Assembly (NCBI RefSeq): GCF_001761485.1
Contig: NC_090774.1
Span: 1,054,001-1,118,000, forward strand
DNA length: 64,000 nt
Reading direction: 5' to 3'
DNA from: Yarrowia lipolytica
Lineage: Eukaryota > Ascomycota > Dipodascomycetes > Dipodascales
The notes under the pieces were generated by a model, which was not told the origin of the DNA, made no database searches, and saw only the letters and a list, made by a program, of their open reading frames with translations. The position numbers and the translations under genes were made by a program. Each line of letters begins with the position of its first letter. Position 1 is the stretch's first letter. Positions 35,955 to 46,499 of the stretch are shown here, in pieces.

Positions 35955-36869
35955 ATGATGAACTTATTACGGAGAAAAGACTCGTCAAGAGCAATGACTC
36001 TACCCGGCAGAGAAGGTGACCGGGAGCGGGCAGCTGCACTAGAGGAACAGATCAAAATTTTGGCCGAAACAGCTTCTCAGGCTCTAGATAGAGTCGGAGA
36101 ACTCGAACAGGAGGTTGCTAAGCAGCAGAAGGAGATTGAAGCATATAAGACGGAGGTTGGCGAAAAGCAACTGTGCATTGAACGACTCAGTAATGAGGTC
36201 GGGGAACTTATGACCCAATCTGTGACATGCCGTGACTCCAACGACGCTCATGGGACTCCCCAGAAACAATGTGCGAAATGCAAGTCACGTGAACTCATCA
36301 CTTCAAAGTCAGTAAGCACCCAGACTACAGTAGCAACAACCACCAAGATCAAGGCCGAAGACACCAGAGTCGGTGCACGTGGGCAGACCGATTCAGCTGT
36401 CTCACGTGGCGGTCTATCTCGTGACTCCATCCAGTCTCAGGACTCTCATAACTCTCATGACTCTCATGACTCTCATGACTCTGCGGCCCACATTGAGCAC
36501 GTGGCTCGAGTGGTTGTTGCAGAGGAGATGACACGGCCCCGCGGAGTGTCTACTTCAACATCAACGACCGCGGACTCTTCGTTTTCGTCGTCTGTGCACT
36601 CGTCGCCATCACGTGACTCGTCACGTGACTCGTCCTTTACCGAGTTGTCTGATTTCTCCGACGACGACATTGGAGCTGTTCGAACCGTGATCATGTCGGC
36701 TGAACAAATCAAGGCTGTGGACAGAAGCAACCTTGAGCATCACGTGACTCAGCTGCAGCGGTTGCTCAAGAAGAGCCAGTCACGTGACGACGATCTATTC
36801 CGGATGCAAAAGTTGGAAGCTGCTCTGGTCGCAGTTTCTCGGGCCAGGGCTGTTTTGAGAAAGGCCTGA
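35955..36869 (+). CDS. Uncharacterised coiled-coil protein, Ser/His/Asp-repeat
   Basis: This single exon encodes 304 residues and starts MMNLLRRK. It has no family I recognise. Residues 22-90 form a strong heptad-like coiled coil rich in Glu, Gln and Lys. A CAKCKSREL motif follows at about residue 108. A Ser/Thr-rich central part contains a tandem Asp-Ser-His repeat from a 9-nt DNA repeat at 36441-36482. A C-terminal helix with NLEHHVTQLQRLLKK and LEAALVAVSRARAVL ends the protein. The gene contains nine CACGTG cores, five of them full TCACGTGA palindromes, mostly read as Ser-Arg-Asp/Glu. This is the densest coding concentration in the window. The length of the open frame and the coiled coil argue that it is real. 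Its function is unknown. Confidence 0.75.
   Translation: MMNLLRRKDSSRAMTLPGREGDRERAAALEEQIKILAETASQALDRVGELEQEVAKQQKEIEAYKTEVGEKQLCIERLSNEVGELMTQSVTCRDSNDAHGTPQKQCAKCKSRELITSKSVSTQTTVATTTKIKAEDTRVGARGQTDSAVSRGGLSRDSIQSQDSHNSHDSHDSHDSAAHIEHVARVVVAEEMTRPRGVSTSTSTTADSSFSSSVHSSPSRDSSRDSSFTELSDFSDDDIGAVRTVIMSAEQIKAVDRSNLEHHVTQLQRLLKKSQSRDDDLFRMQKLEAALVAVSRARAVLRKA
36441..36482 (+). repeat. 9-nt tandem repeat encoding Asp-Ser-His
   Basis: The unit GACTCTCAT is repeated about four and a half times, with one variant starting AACTCTCAT. It lies in frame inside the coiled-coil gene, so copy-number change would keep the frame. Confidence 0.9.
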
Positions 36870-38829
36870 GTTGACTTCGGTCTTTCCAAGTCACATGAGC
36901 GATACCCTAACAATATTTATAAGTACACTAATTAATGATTTATGACAGATGGGTGGGAGTACGAGTATTTTAGGCGTTTTATATAATCTGTGGTAGCTAC
37001 CACGTAGCGTCATGTTCGTGTTCCGACAAGTACAAGTAAGAGGTATTTGCGGTCAAGTAGTACCTGATGGAATAATGGGAATTGTTACCTCATTGGTGTC
37101 TGTATATACAGACTCCGATCGGAAAATCAGTCAATCAAACGCAGATACTCGAACATGTATTCGTTCAAGTATATGCCTCTACATTACGATACTACAAGTA
37201 GAATATTGCTCTTGTCTATGATCATTGGAACATAAATAGCTTCGTATCATTATGTGCCGATGACGCGACTGACTCGTGGGCAATCGTAGATACGCAATTT
37301 GTTTATGGGCGTAGACCAGGACTGAGACTTGTCATTGAGTGTAACTGCGAAGGTCAGAGGCCCTCTTGGTAAAGCCAAGACTATTGATGTAAATAAGTCT
37401 CATGGCTACCCGCAGACTTCTCACCAACAGAAGAAGCGTTACAAAAGACGAGGTTGATACCTTACAAGGCATCAGAGATTTTTAAAATCACTGTTTCATA
37501 CTTCAAATCAAGAGCGATACTAAAATAACAGTACATACTAACATGTACAGTTTTAGCCGAGATATATCCTTCATTTCATTTCATTACATCAGCTGAATCA
37601 GCTCTCTCTGCTTTTGTGCTATCCGCCCATCTCCGCATCTATGAAACGATATCACCATCACCAACTTCAGCTCATCGTATTCACTAATAAATGAGTTCCG
37701 ATAATGCACCTGGTCGAAAATTATCGGTCACTAAGAGGTCTATATTTTTCTAGTATGTTGTTGACGACGGCTGGCCTTGCGATTATATTGGCCAATGCGC
37801 ACATTCAAGTATTGCTCGCAAATCAACAGAACCAAGACTCTTGTCTCAATAGATTGATATTGGTCACAGTTCAATCGTCAACTACTGGCAATGATTTCAC
37901 TTGTAAGTGTTGGTCAGTGCTACAGGTGCTTGTATTTGTCCGCTGATATTGATGTCTGCCCTGACTAAGAAGTAACCATAGACCATCTTGGACATGTAGT
38001 CTTGCTTGAAGAGTGGGTCTTCGTATAGTACCCACGCTTAGCTCTGATTTGATATCTCCGTACGCTCCAGGGGCCGAAATCTAGTGCTAAGAACGGGCCA
38101 ACCCTCACTGGTAACAAGTTCGGGACTCGGCGAGGATAGGTGGACATACCCTGTCTATTGTAGTGAGCACCTCTTCATGTTGGTTCTATAGGTCAACTAC
38201 CATTTACCAATCCAATACCAACCACAGTACGACGATACAGAACCGTACACCTGAGAAGAGCACACTTGTTTTTGATGCCAAGGTGCTATGTTGGTCCAGA
38301 CGCGATTCAATCACAAGGGTATTGACTCGACAGCCATCACGAATCAGGGAAGAGTGAAAAAGACAATCAATTGCACGGATAGTTTCCAGAGTCCTTTTCA
38401 GCAATTCTCTATAAAATGTTTTATATATTCTTTCTTTTTGGAAGCTTAAACGCTTCGCAAGATCTCAACATGGAGAGAGGAGTGTCAAACGATGTATTAT
38501 GAAATGAAATGTTTGATGATAATAGTATCATTGTAATCTTCGAGGTCTGAGGATTCCGTATATCTCATTTATTCCCTCAATATACTGTATCTCTAACTGA
38601 CAACGACAACTGTCATATTTGGGGACGAAGGGGCTTTGCTCCTCATCTCAGACCAGCTATACTTACTTGATCTAGGAATTACTGGTAGCAAAATGACTTT
38701 TTCGAAAATCCCAACAACATCACAGCAATTTGAACCCATCTACTATAACGGCACGGTGTTCGACCAAATTGTTCATATTTGTAGTATTTAAACCTTAATA
38801 GATTTAAGGCCCGGAAATGGAGGAATTAA

Positions 38830-39249
38830 ATGACATCGATTTTCGGAGGTGACTCTGAAAACGCGTACTTTGGCAGCGACGCCCAAAAAAATCCCCGGAG
38901 TTTATCTTTTCCGGCTGTTGTCCCCGTGACTAGGACTGCATCTAGCATGCGCTGTGGCGGGTCTACACCGCGACGTGATAATTGCACCAGGCATCGATCT
39001 ACATTTCTGAAGGAGCCACGCACCCGACAAAGCGATATACGGCAGTTCTTATTGACCGTCGATCACGCAAGGAGTGTAAAAAAGGAGTTTACAACGATTT
39101 ACCACGATTTCCACAGTTACCACGGTTCTCACGTTTCCAGGATTTCCACGGTTTATCACAATTTACGAATTGTACGACCTACTGCGGCACTGGTTCCTTG
39201 GAACGTTTCCCGACATACAATTGGAAGATATATGCATCAAGACAATTAG
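38830..39249 (+). CDS. Doubtful ORF, 139 codons, with a PIP-box-like motif
   Basis: This ATG frame ends 184 nt before SHU2. It contains TRQSDIRQFL, which resembles a PCNA-interacting Qxx(I/L)xxF peptide, although the last aromatic is Leu. The C-terminal third is produced by a degenerate 9-nt DNA repeat. Codon choice is unlike the clear genes nearby, with AGG, CGG and ATA codons frequent. It may be a decayed or chance frame, or part of the SHU2 leader. Confidence 0.2.
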   Translation: MTSIFGGDSENAYFGSDAQKNPRSLSFPAVVPVTRTASSMRCGGSTPRRDNCTRHRSTFLKEPRTRQSDIRQFLLTVDHARSVKKEFTTIYHDFHSYHGSHVSRISTVYHNLRIVRPTAALVPWNVSRHTIGRYMHQDN

Positions 39250-39263
39250 AACTTGGATTCACG

Positions 39264-39291
39264 CACACACTCACACACACACACACACACA

Positions 39292-39323
<32 letters not shown>
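39264..39323 (+). repeat. CA then CT dinucleotide microsatellite
   Basis: About 30 nt of CA repeats pass directly into about 27 nt of CT repeats. The block ends about 110 nt before the SHU2 start codon, probably within its leader or promoter. Confidence 0.95.
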
Positions 39324-39326
<3 letters not shown>

Positions 39327-39433
39327 ATTGCATTTCGTAACTTCTTCAACCTGGACGGTGACATCCACTCTCTCCACTCCTGTGTTTCTCTGTGTAAGCA
39401 ACAGAATCCTCCTTTGACTTGTCGAATCACGTC

Positions 39434-39889
39434 ATGGACGAAACGATACACACCCTGATCACATCCCTAGGGTCTATCAAAGACCCATCGACCCGCACAG
39501 CAACAGACGCATTCGAGATCCGGACGTCGCACTTTGGGAACCTGGTCACTCTCACGCAAGAGTCACGTAACGCGTTTGTGGCTCTTACCTACTTGTTGCC
39601 TCATTTCGACGATGCGCTGGGTCTGTTGGATTCCGCCGAGTTCAAGAAACTGTGCGATACGCGCTGGGAGGTGAAGATGCCACGCGAGGAGTTTCGTCTA
39701 GTCGATATCCATGCCATGTTCTGCACTTGTCACGACTACGCTGTTGCCTGCTACGGAGACGATGCGCAGAAACAAATCGCATACTTTCCACGCCATCAAC
39801 CGTTTGACGAATACGCTGGAGTGCAGGGGATATGTAAGCATTTGGTGGCGGTTTACATTAGGAAGTACTCGGGTTTGTTTCCGTCGTAG
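39434..39889 (+). CDS. SHU2: SWIM-type zinc finger protein, Shu2/Sws1-like
   Basis: The product is 151 residues starting MDETIHTLITSL; the upstream in-frame TTG at 39419 is not a start. The C-terminal half has the SWIM zinc-binding pattern CxC...CxH, seen as FCTCHDYAVAC followed about 28 residues later by GVQGICKHLVAVYIRK. The N-terminal half is helical, with LTYLLPHFDDALGLLD. This layout and size match Shu2/SWS1, the SWIM subunit of the Shu complex, which assists Rad51 filament formation in error-free bypass of replication damage. The family is divergent, so the name rests on the SWIM signature with its neighbouring residues and on the length. It has no visible intron. The leader carries a CA/CT microsatellite. 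Confidence 0.85.
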   Translation: MDETIHTLITSLGSIKDPSTRTATDAFEIRTSHFGNLVTLTQESRNAFVALTYLLPHFDDALGLLDSAEFKKLCDTRWEVKMPREEFRLVDIHAMFCTCHDYAVACYGDDAQKQIAYFPRHQPFDEYAGVQGICKHLVAVYIRKYSGLFPS

Positions 39890-41145
39890 GGGTTTTCGAC
39901 ATGGCGATTCCGTTTCAAGAACCCGAGTTGATCAAGGTCATTATTTATTTACTGCAGAGCTATAGACAGCAGTCGATGCAGCTGTGTTGCTCTTACTTAC
40001 GTCTTTCTTAAACCTACTTGAACGTTTGTTAATATCGTGAAAAAGTGTGGGCGTGTACTTAACTAAACTTGGAGATTCATCTAGTGGGCTACTACTTGAG
40101 TCACAGATGGCCACGAAGAGTACTAGTATCGGGACACCATACAGTCATTTCTCAGATCAACGGATAGATGCATCAGATCAACGGATTCAGAAGATATGAC
40201 TGAACATCTAGACTACTTGTAGTCATCTTTCTTTAAATTGATACGAGATACATTGACTGCGACACATCTATATGTTTCCTCATGTCTACCCATACCATAC
40301 CCAATGATACCGAGCGTTAGCTGACAATACAACTTTTTTCAATCTGACATTTTGCTCAAATTCCACCGAGTACTCTACCATCATAAGTCCCTTGTTCAGT
40401 TAATTACACCGTACCTACCGCAGTTCCTTCGCGCCTATTTTCAGCTCCAAGTGACGTGACCTCAGCATGTGGAAGAGTGCCCGATTCTACAACCGCGGAT
40501 ACTTTCGACGTATGCGGGAATTGTGATTGGCCAGAAAGAAAATCCCACAATTGTACTGCTGTTTCTACGGCTTTCGTTGTTCGATGGTTGTTCAATATGA
40601 AGGTTCGTCGTATCTGTCTCCGCGCTCATTTATCTGCAGACACTGCAGACACGGCATTGATAAGCCACAGATAAACAGCTATCATACTTGTACGTCTTGG
40701 CGGCAAGTTGGTGGTTCGGATACCTGTTCAATATCAGTTTCGAGAAAGAAAATAACAGCTAACATTTCTTTTTCTATTGTACAGAACTGGTATATCTCCT
40801 CAGTCACAATTGCACCTCTGATTCCATCTGATATATAGGAAGCCTTTGTTTCAGTTTGGGTTTCCGTGTCTACCTCTCTGATGCGACTTCTGATGCGCGC
40901 GTGCGATTGCGGCACAGTCTCCAAGAGAGCCGTGCCTTTCTCTCAGTGACAAACAATGACATACACCCCTGAACGTATATAATCTAAAACGACTAGCTCA
41001 GCAACATCTGTATAGACTCTCTGAATTCATCCAAGAATCGTGGCTGCTCCGAAAAACCTTAGTGGGCGTGCCATCCCGGACTCTTAAGCACCCCGGTGCT
41101 GCCAGTACATAACAATCTCTTCACTCGTCCTCAACCTCAACCTCA
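39890..41145. other. Intergenic region between SHU2 and the ABCC gene
   Basis: Short frames on both strands at 40404-40924 have no recognisable content. The last part is presumably the ABCC promoter. Nothing else seen. Confidence 0.55.
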
Positions 41146-44100
41146 ATGTCGCTGTGCAACGACCCAGAGGGGTGGCAGCTGCTGACCAACTACTACGATG
41201 TGTCTCCATGCGTTTCGCAGAACGTCTTCTTCATTCTCCCGGGCTCAGTGGCCGCGCTATTCGGTGTACCAGCTGTTGTCCATCTCTACTTTCAGCCAGG
41301 TAAACGTCCTGCCGTTTGGAGCTACACGTTGAAACAGGTGAGTATCTCAGACGAAGGGTACAGCAAAGGTTCCAGCACGAATACTACAATTCCTACTTGT
41401 ATTGTACAGTCAATGTTCCATCGTGAATCTCCACACAACACCGTCTCATACTAACATAGATTCTTACACTCATTCAACTGTCAATTGCGGTTTCTATCCC
41501 CTTTACGACCACGTTCCAACACGATCTGCGCCATTGGTCCCCCCTGGTGCTCGCTTTTGGCTCCATTATCATCTTCTTCATCCAAAAGCTCGAGTTTGAG
41601 AAACGGAAACCCTCCAGCACCGTCGCCCTTTCTTTCTGGGGCCTCCAGACTCTCGACTCGGCCATTGTTGTCTATGGGCTTGGTATCAGAGGCTTTGACG
41701 AAGCAACCTACGTCGTCTCACTTATCTCAATCGCCTTCCTGGGCCTCTTCAATCTAGTCCTTGAGACCACATACAGCCCATCCTCAGAGCCTGCCTTCTA
41801 CGATGACTCTAACTTATTCGTCAAACTGACTTACTCCTACGTGAGTCCCATTCTCAGCAAGGGAATCAATTCCATGCTCAAGATCGGAAACGTCCCGAAA
41901 CCTCCTCTGGAATTGCGAAGTCAGTACATCTTCAGGGAGTTCAGTGAGGTGTGGGGACCGAAGATCGACCTATACACCAAGGCAGCTGCAAAGGACCCCG
42001 AAACTGCAAAGTTCCCTTCCCTAATTGCCACCTTCTCCTACATCCATGGTTATGATTATCTCAAGATCTCCCTTCTGCAGGTCTTCTCAATAGTGGTACC
42101 TTTTGTCCAGCCTTTGCTACTGAAGCAACTCATTCTGTTTGTCGCGAAATATAACAACGGACTTGCCCCGTTGTCCCAGGGTATTTCCATTGTGTTTGCT
42201 GCCGGTTCAATGATGCTGTTAAGAACCATTATTGAAAGCAAAGAAGAACTCATGACCAACAACCTCATGCTGCGAATTGAAACGGCTCTCAGTCAGACTG
42301 TCCACGAGAAGGCTCTCAGACTTTCCACCGCAGCCGTTGCCGACACCTCTATTGGAGAGATTGTCAATATTCTATCCAACAGTGTCAAACAGTTGACCAG
42401 CGTTGTTTCTTACCTGCATATGATCTGGTCTATCCCCCTTCAAATTACCATTTGTTGGCTGACAATGTACAGCATGATCGGCAACGCCATGTGGGTGGGG
42501 ATGGCAGCATTGCTCTTGGTTGTTCCCTTCACTGCTTTCATCTCCAAGCTGAAGATGGGTCTGTTTCTGGCCATGCAGGGCATCTGCGAAAGCAGATATA
42601 CTGTCACCAACAACCTCCTGTCCAACATCAAGTCTGTCAAGCTGTATGGATGGGAACCAACCTTTTATGGCAAAGTAGAGAAGATAAGAAACGAAGAAGA
42701 GCTTGCAATCGTGCGAAAAATGTCCTACCTTAGCGCCATTGAAAGCATTCTGATGAGAACTTGCAACAACCTCGCTGCTACCGCTTCCTTCGCCTTCATC
42801 GTGTTGTTCCAGCACATCCCTCTTTCAGCTGCCAGTGCCATTCCTGCTCTAAATCTGTTTACGCGTCTTCTTATGCCATTCATGTTTGTTCCCTACATTG
42901 TCCAGTTTGGCATCCAGGCCTGGGTTGCCTTGACTAAGATTAATAACTTCCTTGGTCTCACTGAAGTTGAAAAGTTCAACGGACAGGAGCACATCCCAGA
43001 CTCCTCCAAGTCTGTCCCTGTCAACGTCCATGGGTCCTTTTTTTGGGACAAACAGCTGGAAAAGGCTGCTTTGGAGAACATTTCGTACACCGCCGACAAA
43101 GGAGCCACTGTGTGCATCATCGGAAAAGTCGGGGCTGGAAAGACCGCCACTCTGATGGCCACCCTGAATGAGCTGTTTGTCCAGAATGGATCAACATCAG
43201 TAACTGGGTCGGTAGCTTACTCATCACAAGTGCCTTGGATTCTCAACTCCACAGTAAAAGACAACATTCTGTTTGGATCCCGTGAAGACCCAATCTTTTA
43301 CAATCTGGTGATTGAAGCTTGTGCCCTGACCCATGATCTACAGCTTCTTGCCGATGGAGATCAAACAGAGGTCGGAGAGAAAGGTATCTCGTTGTCTGGT
43401 GGACAGAAGGCCCGACTTTCAATTGCCCGTGCTGTCTATTCACGTGCTGATGTGCAACTGTACGATGATCCCCTGTCGGCTGTTGACGAGCACGTCCAAG
43501 CTCATTTGATCAAAAACGTTTTTGGACCTCGTGGTCTATTGAGTAGCAAGACAGTTGTTGTTGCTACCAACACGGTTAACCTGCTTCGACACTCCTCTAC
43601 CATTCATCTTATTGAAGACAAGACGTTTGTTGAGTCGGGAGAGTTCTCCGAACTCATGACGAGAGATGGAAAGATCAAAAAGCTGGTGGATGAGTTCCAG
43701 ACTCAAGCCGGTGAGTCTACCCCGGATGCCAGTAAGGTCATTGATGCCATTGAGGTTGACGACAAGCGTATCGAGTCCGACGCTAAACACCCGTTCTCTC
43801 TGCGTAGAGCCTCTTCCATTTCGCACTTTTCAGTGATCACTGTTGCTGACGATGATGCTAGACGTACCAGAGTTGAAGATGAGGTAAAGGAAACAGAGGC
43901 TCTAAACTTCGTTGAGCTATACAAAAAGTACTTTGTTGCAGTAGGATACATCAACATGGGGGTGTACCTTGTTCTCTCTCTCGTTGGATCAGCCCTCACT
44001 ATCGCCAGTACTTACTGGGTGGCCGAGTGGGGCAGCGACAAGATCGACCTGAGTGACATTCAGCTAGTTCTTGGATATTTCTTTATTAGATTTGCCTCTG

Positions 44101-45629
44101 CACTCTTTGAAGCGTTTGGTGGTCTAGCTTTCTCTACTTTTGGAGCTGTTCGAGCCTCCAAATCGCTTCATGAACGAATGCTTAAGGCGGTCTTGAGAGC
44201 TCCAATGTCCTTTTTTGAAGCAACTCCACTGGGTCGCCTGACTACTCGCTTTTCACAGGACATCGCAAAACTCGACTGGATGATGAACAACTTCATTACC
44301 CGGCTTGCCACAGCTGTTATCACTTCCTTCAGCAGCCTAGTTCTGATCGTCGGGTCTTCCCCTTCAACTCTAGTAGTCGTACCCCCGGCCCTGTATCTCT
44401 ACAGAATCATTCAGAAATACTATCTGATCACCTCCCGACAGGTGCGTCGTCTATCAGCTGCAACCATGTCGCCAGTGGTGTCCCATTTCCAGGAAACCCT
44501 CAACGGACTTACGACTGTTCGAGCGTTTGGGAAGTCACGGTTTTTTTCTACCAAGTCAACTGCTCACATTGATGTGCGAACAAAGATGGAATTCTTGTCA
44601 TACTCTCTTCAGCAATGGCTTGGATTGAGACTCACCACAATAGGAGTAGTCATTTTCCTGTCCAGTGGACTTTCTCTTGTCGCTACTTTACACTGGAAAC
44701 CTCTTTCAGCCGGTTTGGTCGGTCTCGTAATGAGCTACGCGTCCACCATCTCATCATGTCTCAGCGAAGTTGTGAAAGCGGCCATCAGTGTGGAGCAGGA
44801 GTCTGTGGTTCTTGAAAGAATCTTCGAGTTCTGTCAAATCGAGCCGGAAGCCCCTCCGAAAGCAAAGGAGCCTGCTGCCCACTGGCCCAATGAGGGCAGA
44901 ATCACGTTCTCCAACTACTCCACCAAGTACCGGGCCAACTTGGACCCCGTCCTCAACGAGCTCTCATTCAACATCAAACCCCGGGAAAAAGTTGGAGTTG
45001 TGGGACGGACTGGAGCCGGAAAGTCCTCTCTCACTATGGCACTGTTCCGTATCATTGAAGCATCAGGCGGATCAATCACCATTGATGGAGAAGAAATATC
45101 AAACATTGGACTCCAAGACCTCCGTTCCAGACTGTCGATCATCCCCCAAGATGCTCAGATGTTTGAGGGAACCATCAAGACAAACCTTGACCCTTCGGGC
45201 AAGTTCTCCGATACAGAGCTGCTTCAGGTTCTAGAACACGCGTCTTTGAAGAAGTTCGCAGACGACAATGAGGGCCTCGAAACCAAGCTCAGCGACGGCG
45301 GCAGCAACTTGTCTCTGGGCCAGAAGCAGCTTATTTGTCTGGGTCGTGCACTTCTGACACCTTCGATTCTGGTTCTGGACGAAGCTACGGCTGCTGTTGA
45401 CTATGAGACAGACAAGTTGATTCAAAAGACTATCCGTCGCGAGTTCAAGGACCGAACAATTCTTACCATCGCCCATCGACTCAACACTGTTATGGATAGT
45501 GATCGGATTCTGGTTCTGGATGCTGGCAACGTGGTTGAGTTTGACACTCCAGAAGAGCTACTAAAGAACAAGAATTCGCTCTTTTACGCCCTGGTGAATG
45601 CCAATAACGGTGACAAGCTGGACACATAA
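41146..45629 (+). CDS. ABCC (MRP/Ycf1-type) full ABC transporter
   Basis: The exons are 41146-41337 and 41460-45629, giving 1453 residues. The 122-nt intron (GTGAGT to CTAACATAG) joins SYTLKQ to ILTLIQ in phase 0, inside the N-terminal membrane domain TMD0. The order is TMD0, TMD1, NBD1, TMD2, NBD2. NBD1 has Walker A GKVGAGKTA (about residue 618), signature LSGGQKARLSIARA and Walker B LYDDPLSAVD, where the usual glutamate is Asp as in other ABCC first domains. NBD2 has GRTGAGKSS (about 1246), signature LSLGQKQL and LVLDEATAAVD, so it is the competent ATPase site. ABCC proteins with TMD0 (Ycf1, Bpt1, Ybt1, Nft1) mostly move glutathione conjugates, metals or bile acids into the vacuole. Which member this is cannot be settled by eye; it is shorter than Ycf1 and Ybt1. 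Confidence 0.95.
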
Positions 45630-45965
45630 TTGTAATAATGATAGGCGTTGATTCACAGTACACAGTATGTAGTGTGCTAAAGAGAAGGTCATCTGTATAG
45701 ACAGTATCTCCAATTATTACCAACTTTCGCGACGGAAATATATAGAAGACGGGCTCTAAGAGTTTTCTCACTTCCCTGCAAACATCAAAAACCCACCCAC
45801 TGACTTTAGTATTGCCCATATATAGACCTACGCTAGTACCCCTCAAACACGTTTCCATGTCTCGAGTCTGTTTGGTCGTATTTAGACCGAGTATCAGGGC
45901 TATAAAATGACCCAAACGACTCTCCTCAGCCTGAGCGTCTCTTGTTTGTGCCTCTATTGACGGAC
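45630..45965. other. Short spacer after the ABCC gene
   Basis: This is ABCC 3' flank and the promoter and leader of the small acidic gene. Nothing specific seen. Confidence 0.6.
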
Positions 45966-46268
45966 ATGGCCGACTTTGAAGATAGCGACTACGACGAGGA
46001 GTTCGACGAGGACTACTATGAGGACTTACCTGCAACCAGGCAACAATGCCTAGAACAGATATCTCATCTGGAAGAAGACATCCAGGAAAATAATACCAAT
46101 AAGAGAAACCTGCTGAAAGAAATCGAAACTCAACCCGGACCTGCTACCGAAGATCAGGACGAGCTGCTATGGTTCATTGAGGACGCTGGAAGACGGATGG
46201 ATGAGCACATGGAGAATCTCAAGAGACTTCTGAGCAAAGATGAGTGGCAGGGAGAGAAAGAGAAATAG
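45966..46268 (+). CDS. Small acidic coiled-coil protein, 100 residues
   Basis: It starts MADFEDSDYDEEFDEDYYED, an extremely acidic and tyrosine-rich head. A predicted coiled coil follows with EQISHLEEDIQENNTNKRNLLKEIE, and a second helix ends LKRLLSKDEWQGEKEK. No family is recognised. Codon use is ordinary and the frame is clean from ATG to stop, so it is more likely real than chance. It ends 231 nt from the 3' end of INO80, which converges on it. The acidic head suggests binding to a basic partner such as histones, but that is a guess. Confidence 0.6.
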   Translation: MADFEDSDYDEEFDEDYYEDLPATRQQCLEQISHLEEDIQENNTNKRNLLKEIETQPGPATEDQDELLWFIEDAGRRMDEHMENLKRLLSKDEWQGEKEK

Positions 46269-46499
46269 TGCTTTAATGAACTCACATATTCTGTTAATAT
46301 TCTACGTGTACTGAATGTACGCTTGCTGTTCTTGTACATTACTTTTACGTCGCTGTCAGTACTGCACTCGCACTGTCTGGAAACCACAGTATTCAACTCG
46401 TAGCAGAAACTCACACCTTCACAACTTGTACAAGCTATGGCCATTAAATATAAACAATACATTAAATATACCTGTCCTACCAGAGTCTTTTCTACTCGT

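Larger units (their letters stand above)
36870..39433. other. Intergenic region between the coiled-coil gene and SHU2
   Basis: It holds a possible 139-codon frame at 38830-39249 (listed separately), a degenerate 9-nt repeat at about 39094-39166 and a CA/CT microsatellite at 39264-39323. A CTAAC followed closely by ACAG at about 37540 resembles an acceptor, but no partner exons were found. Nothing else seen. Confidence 0.5.
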
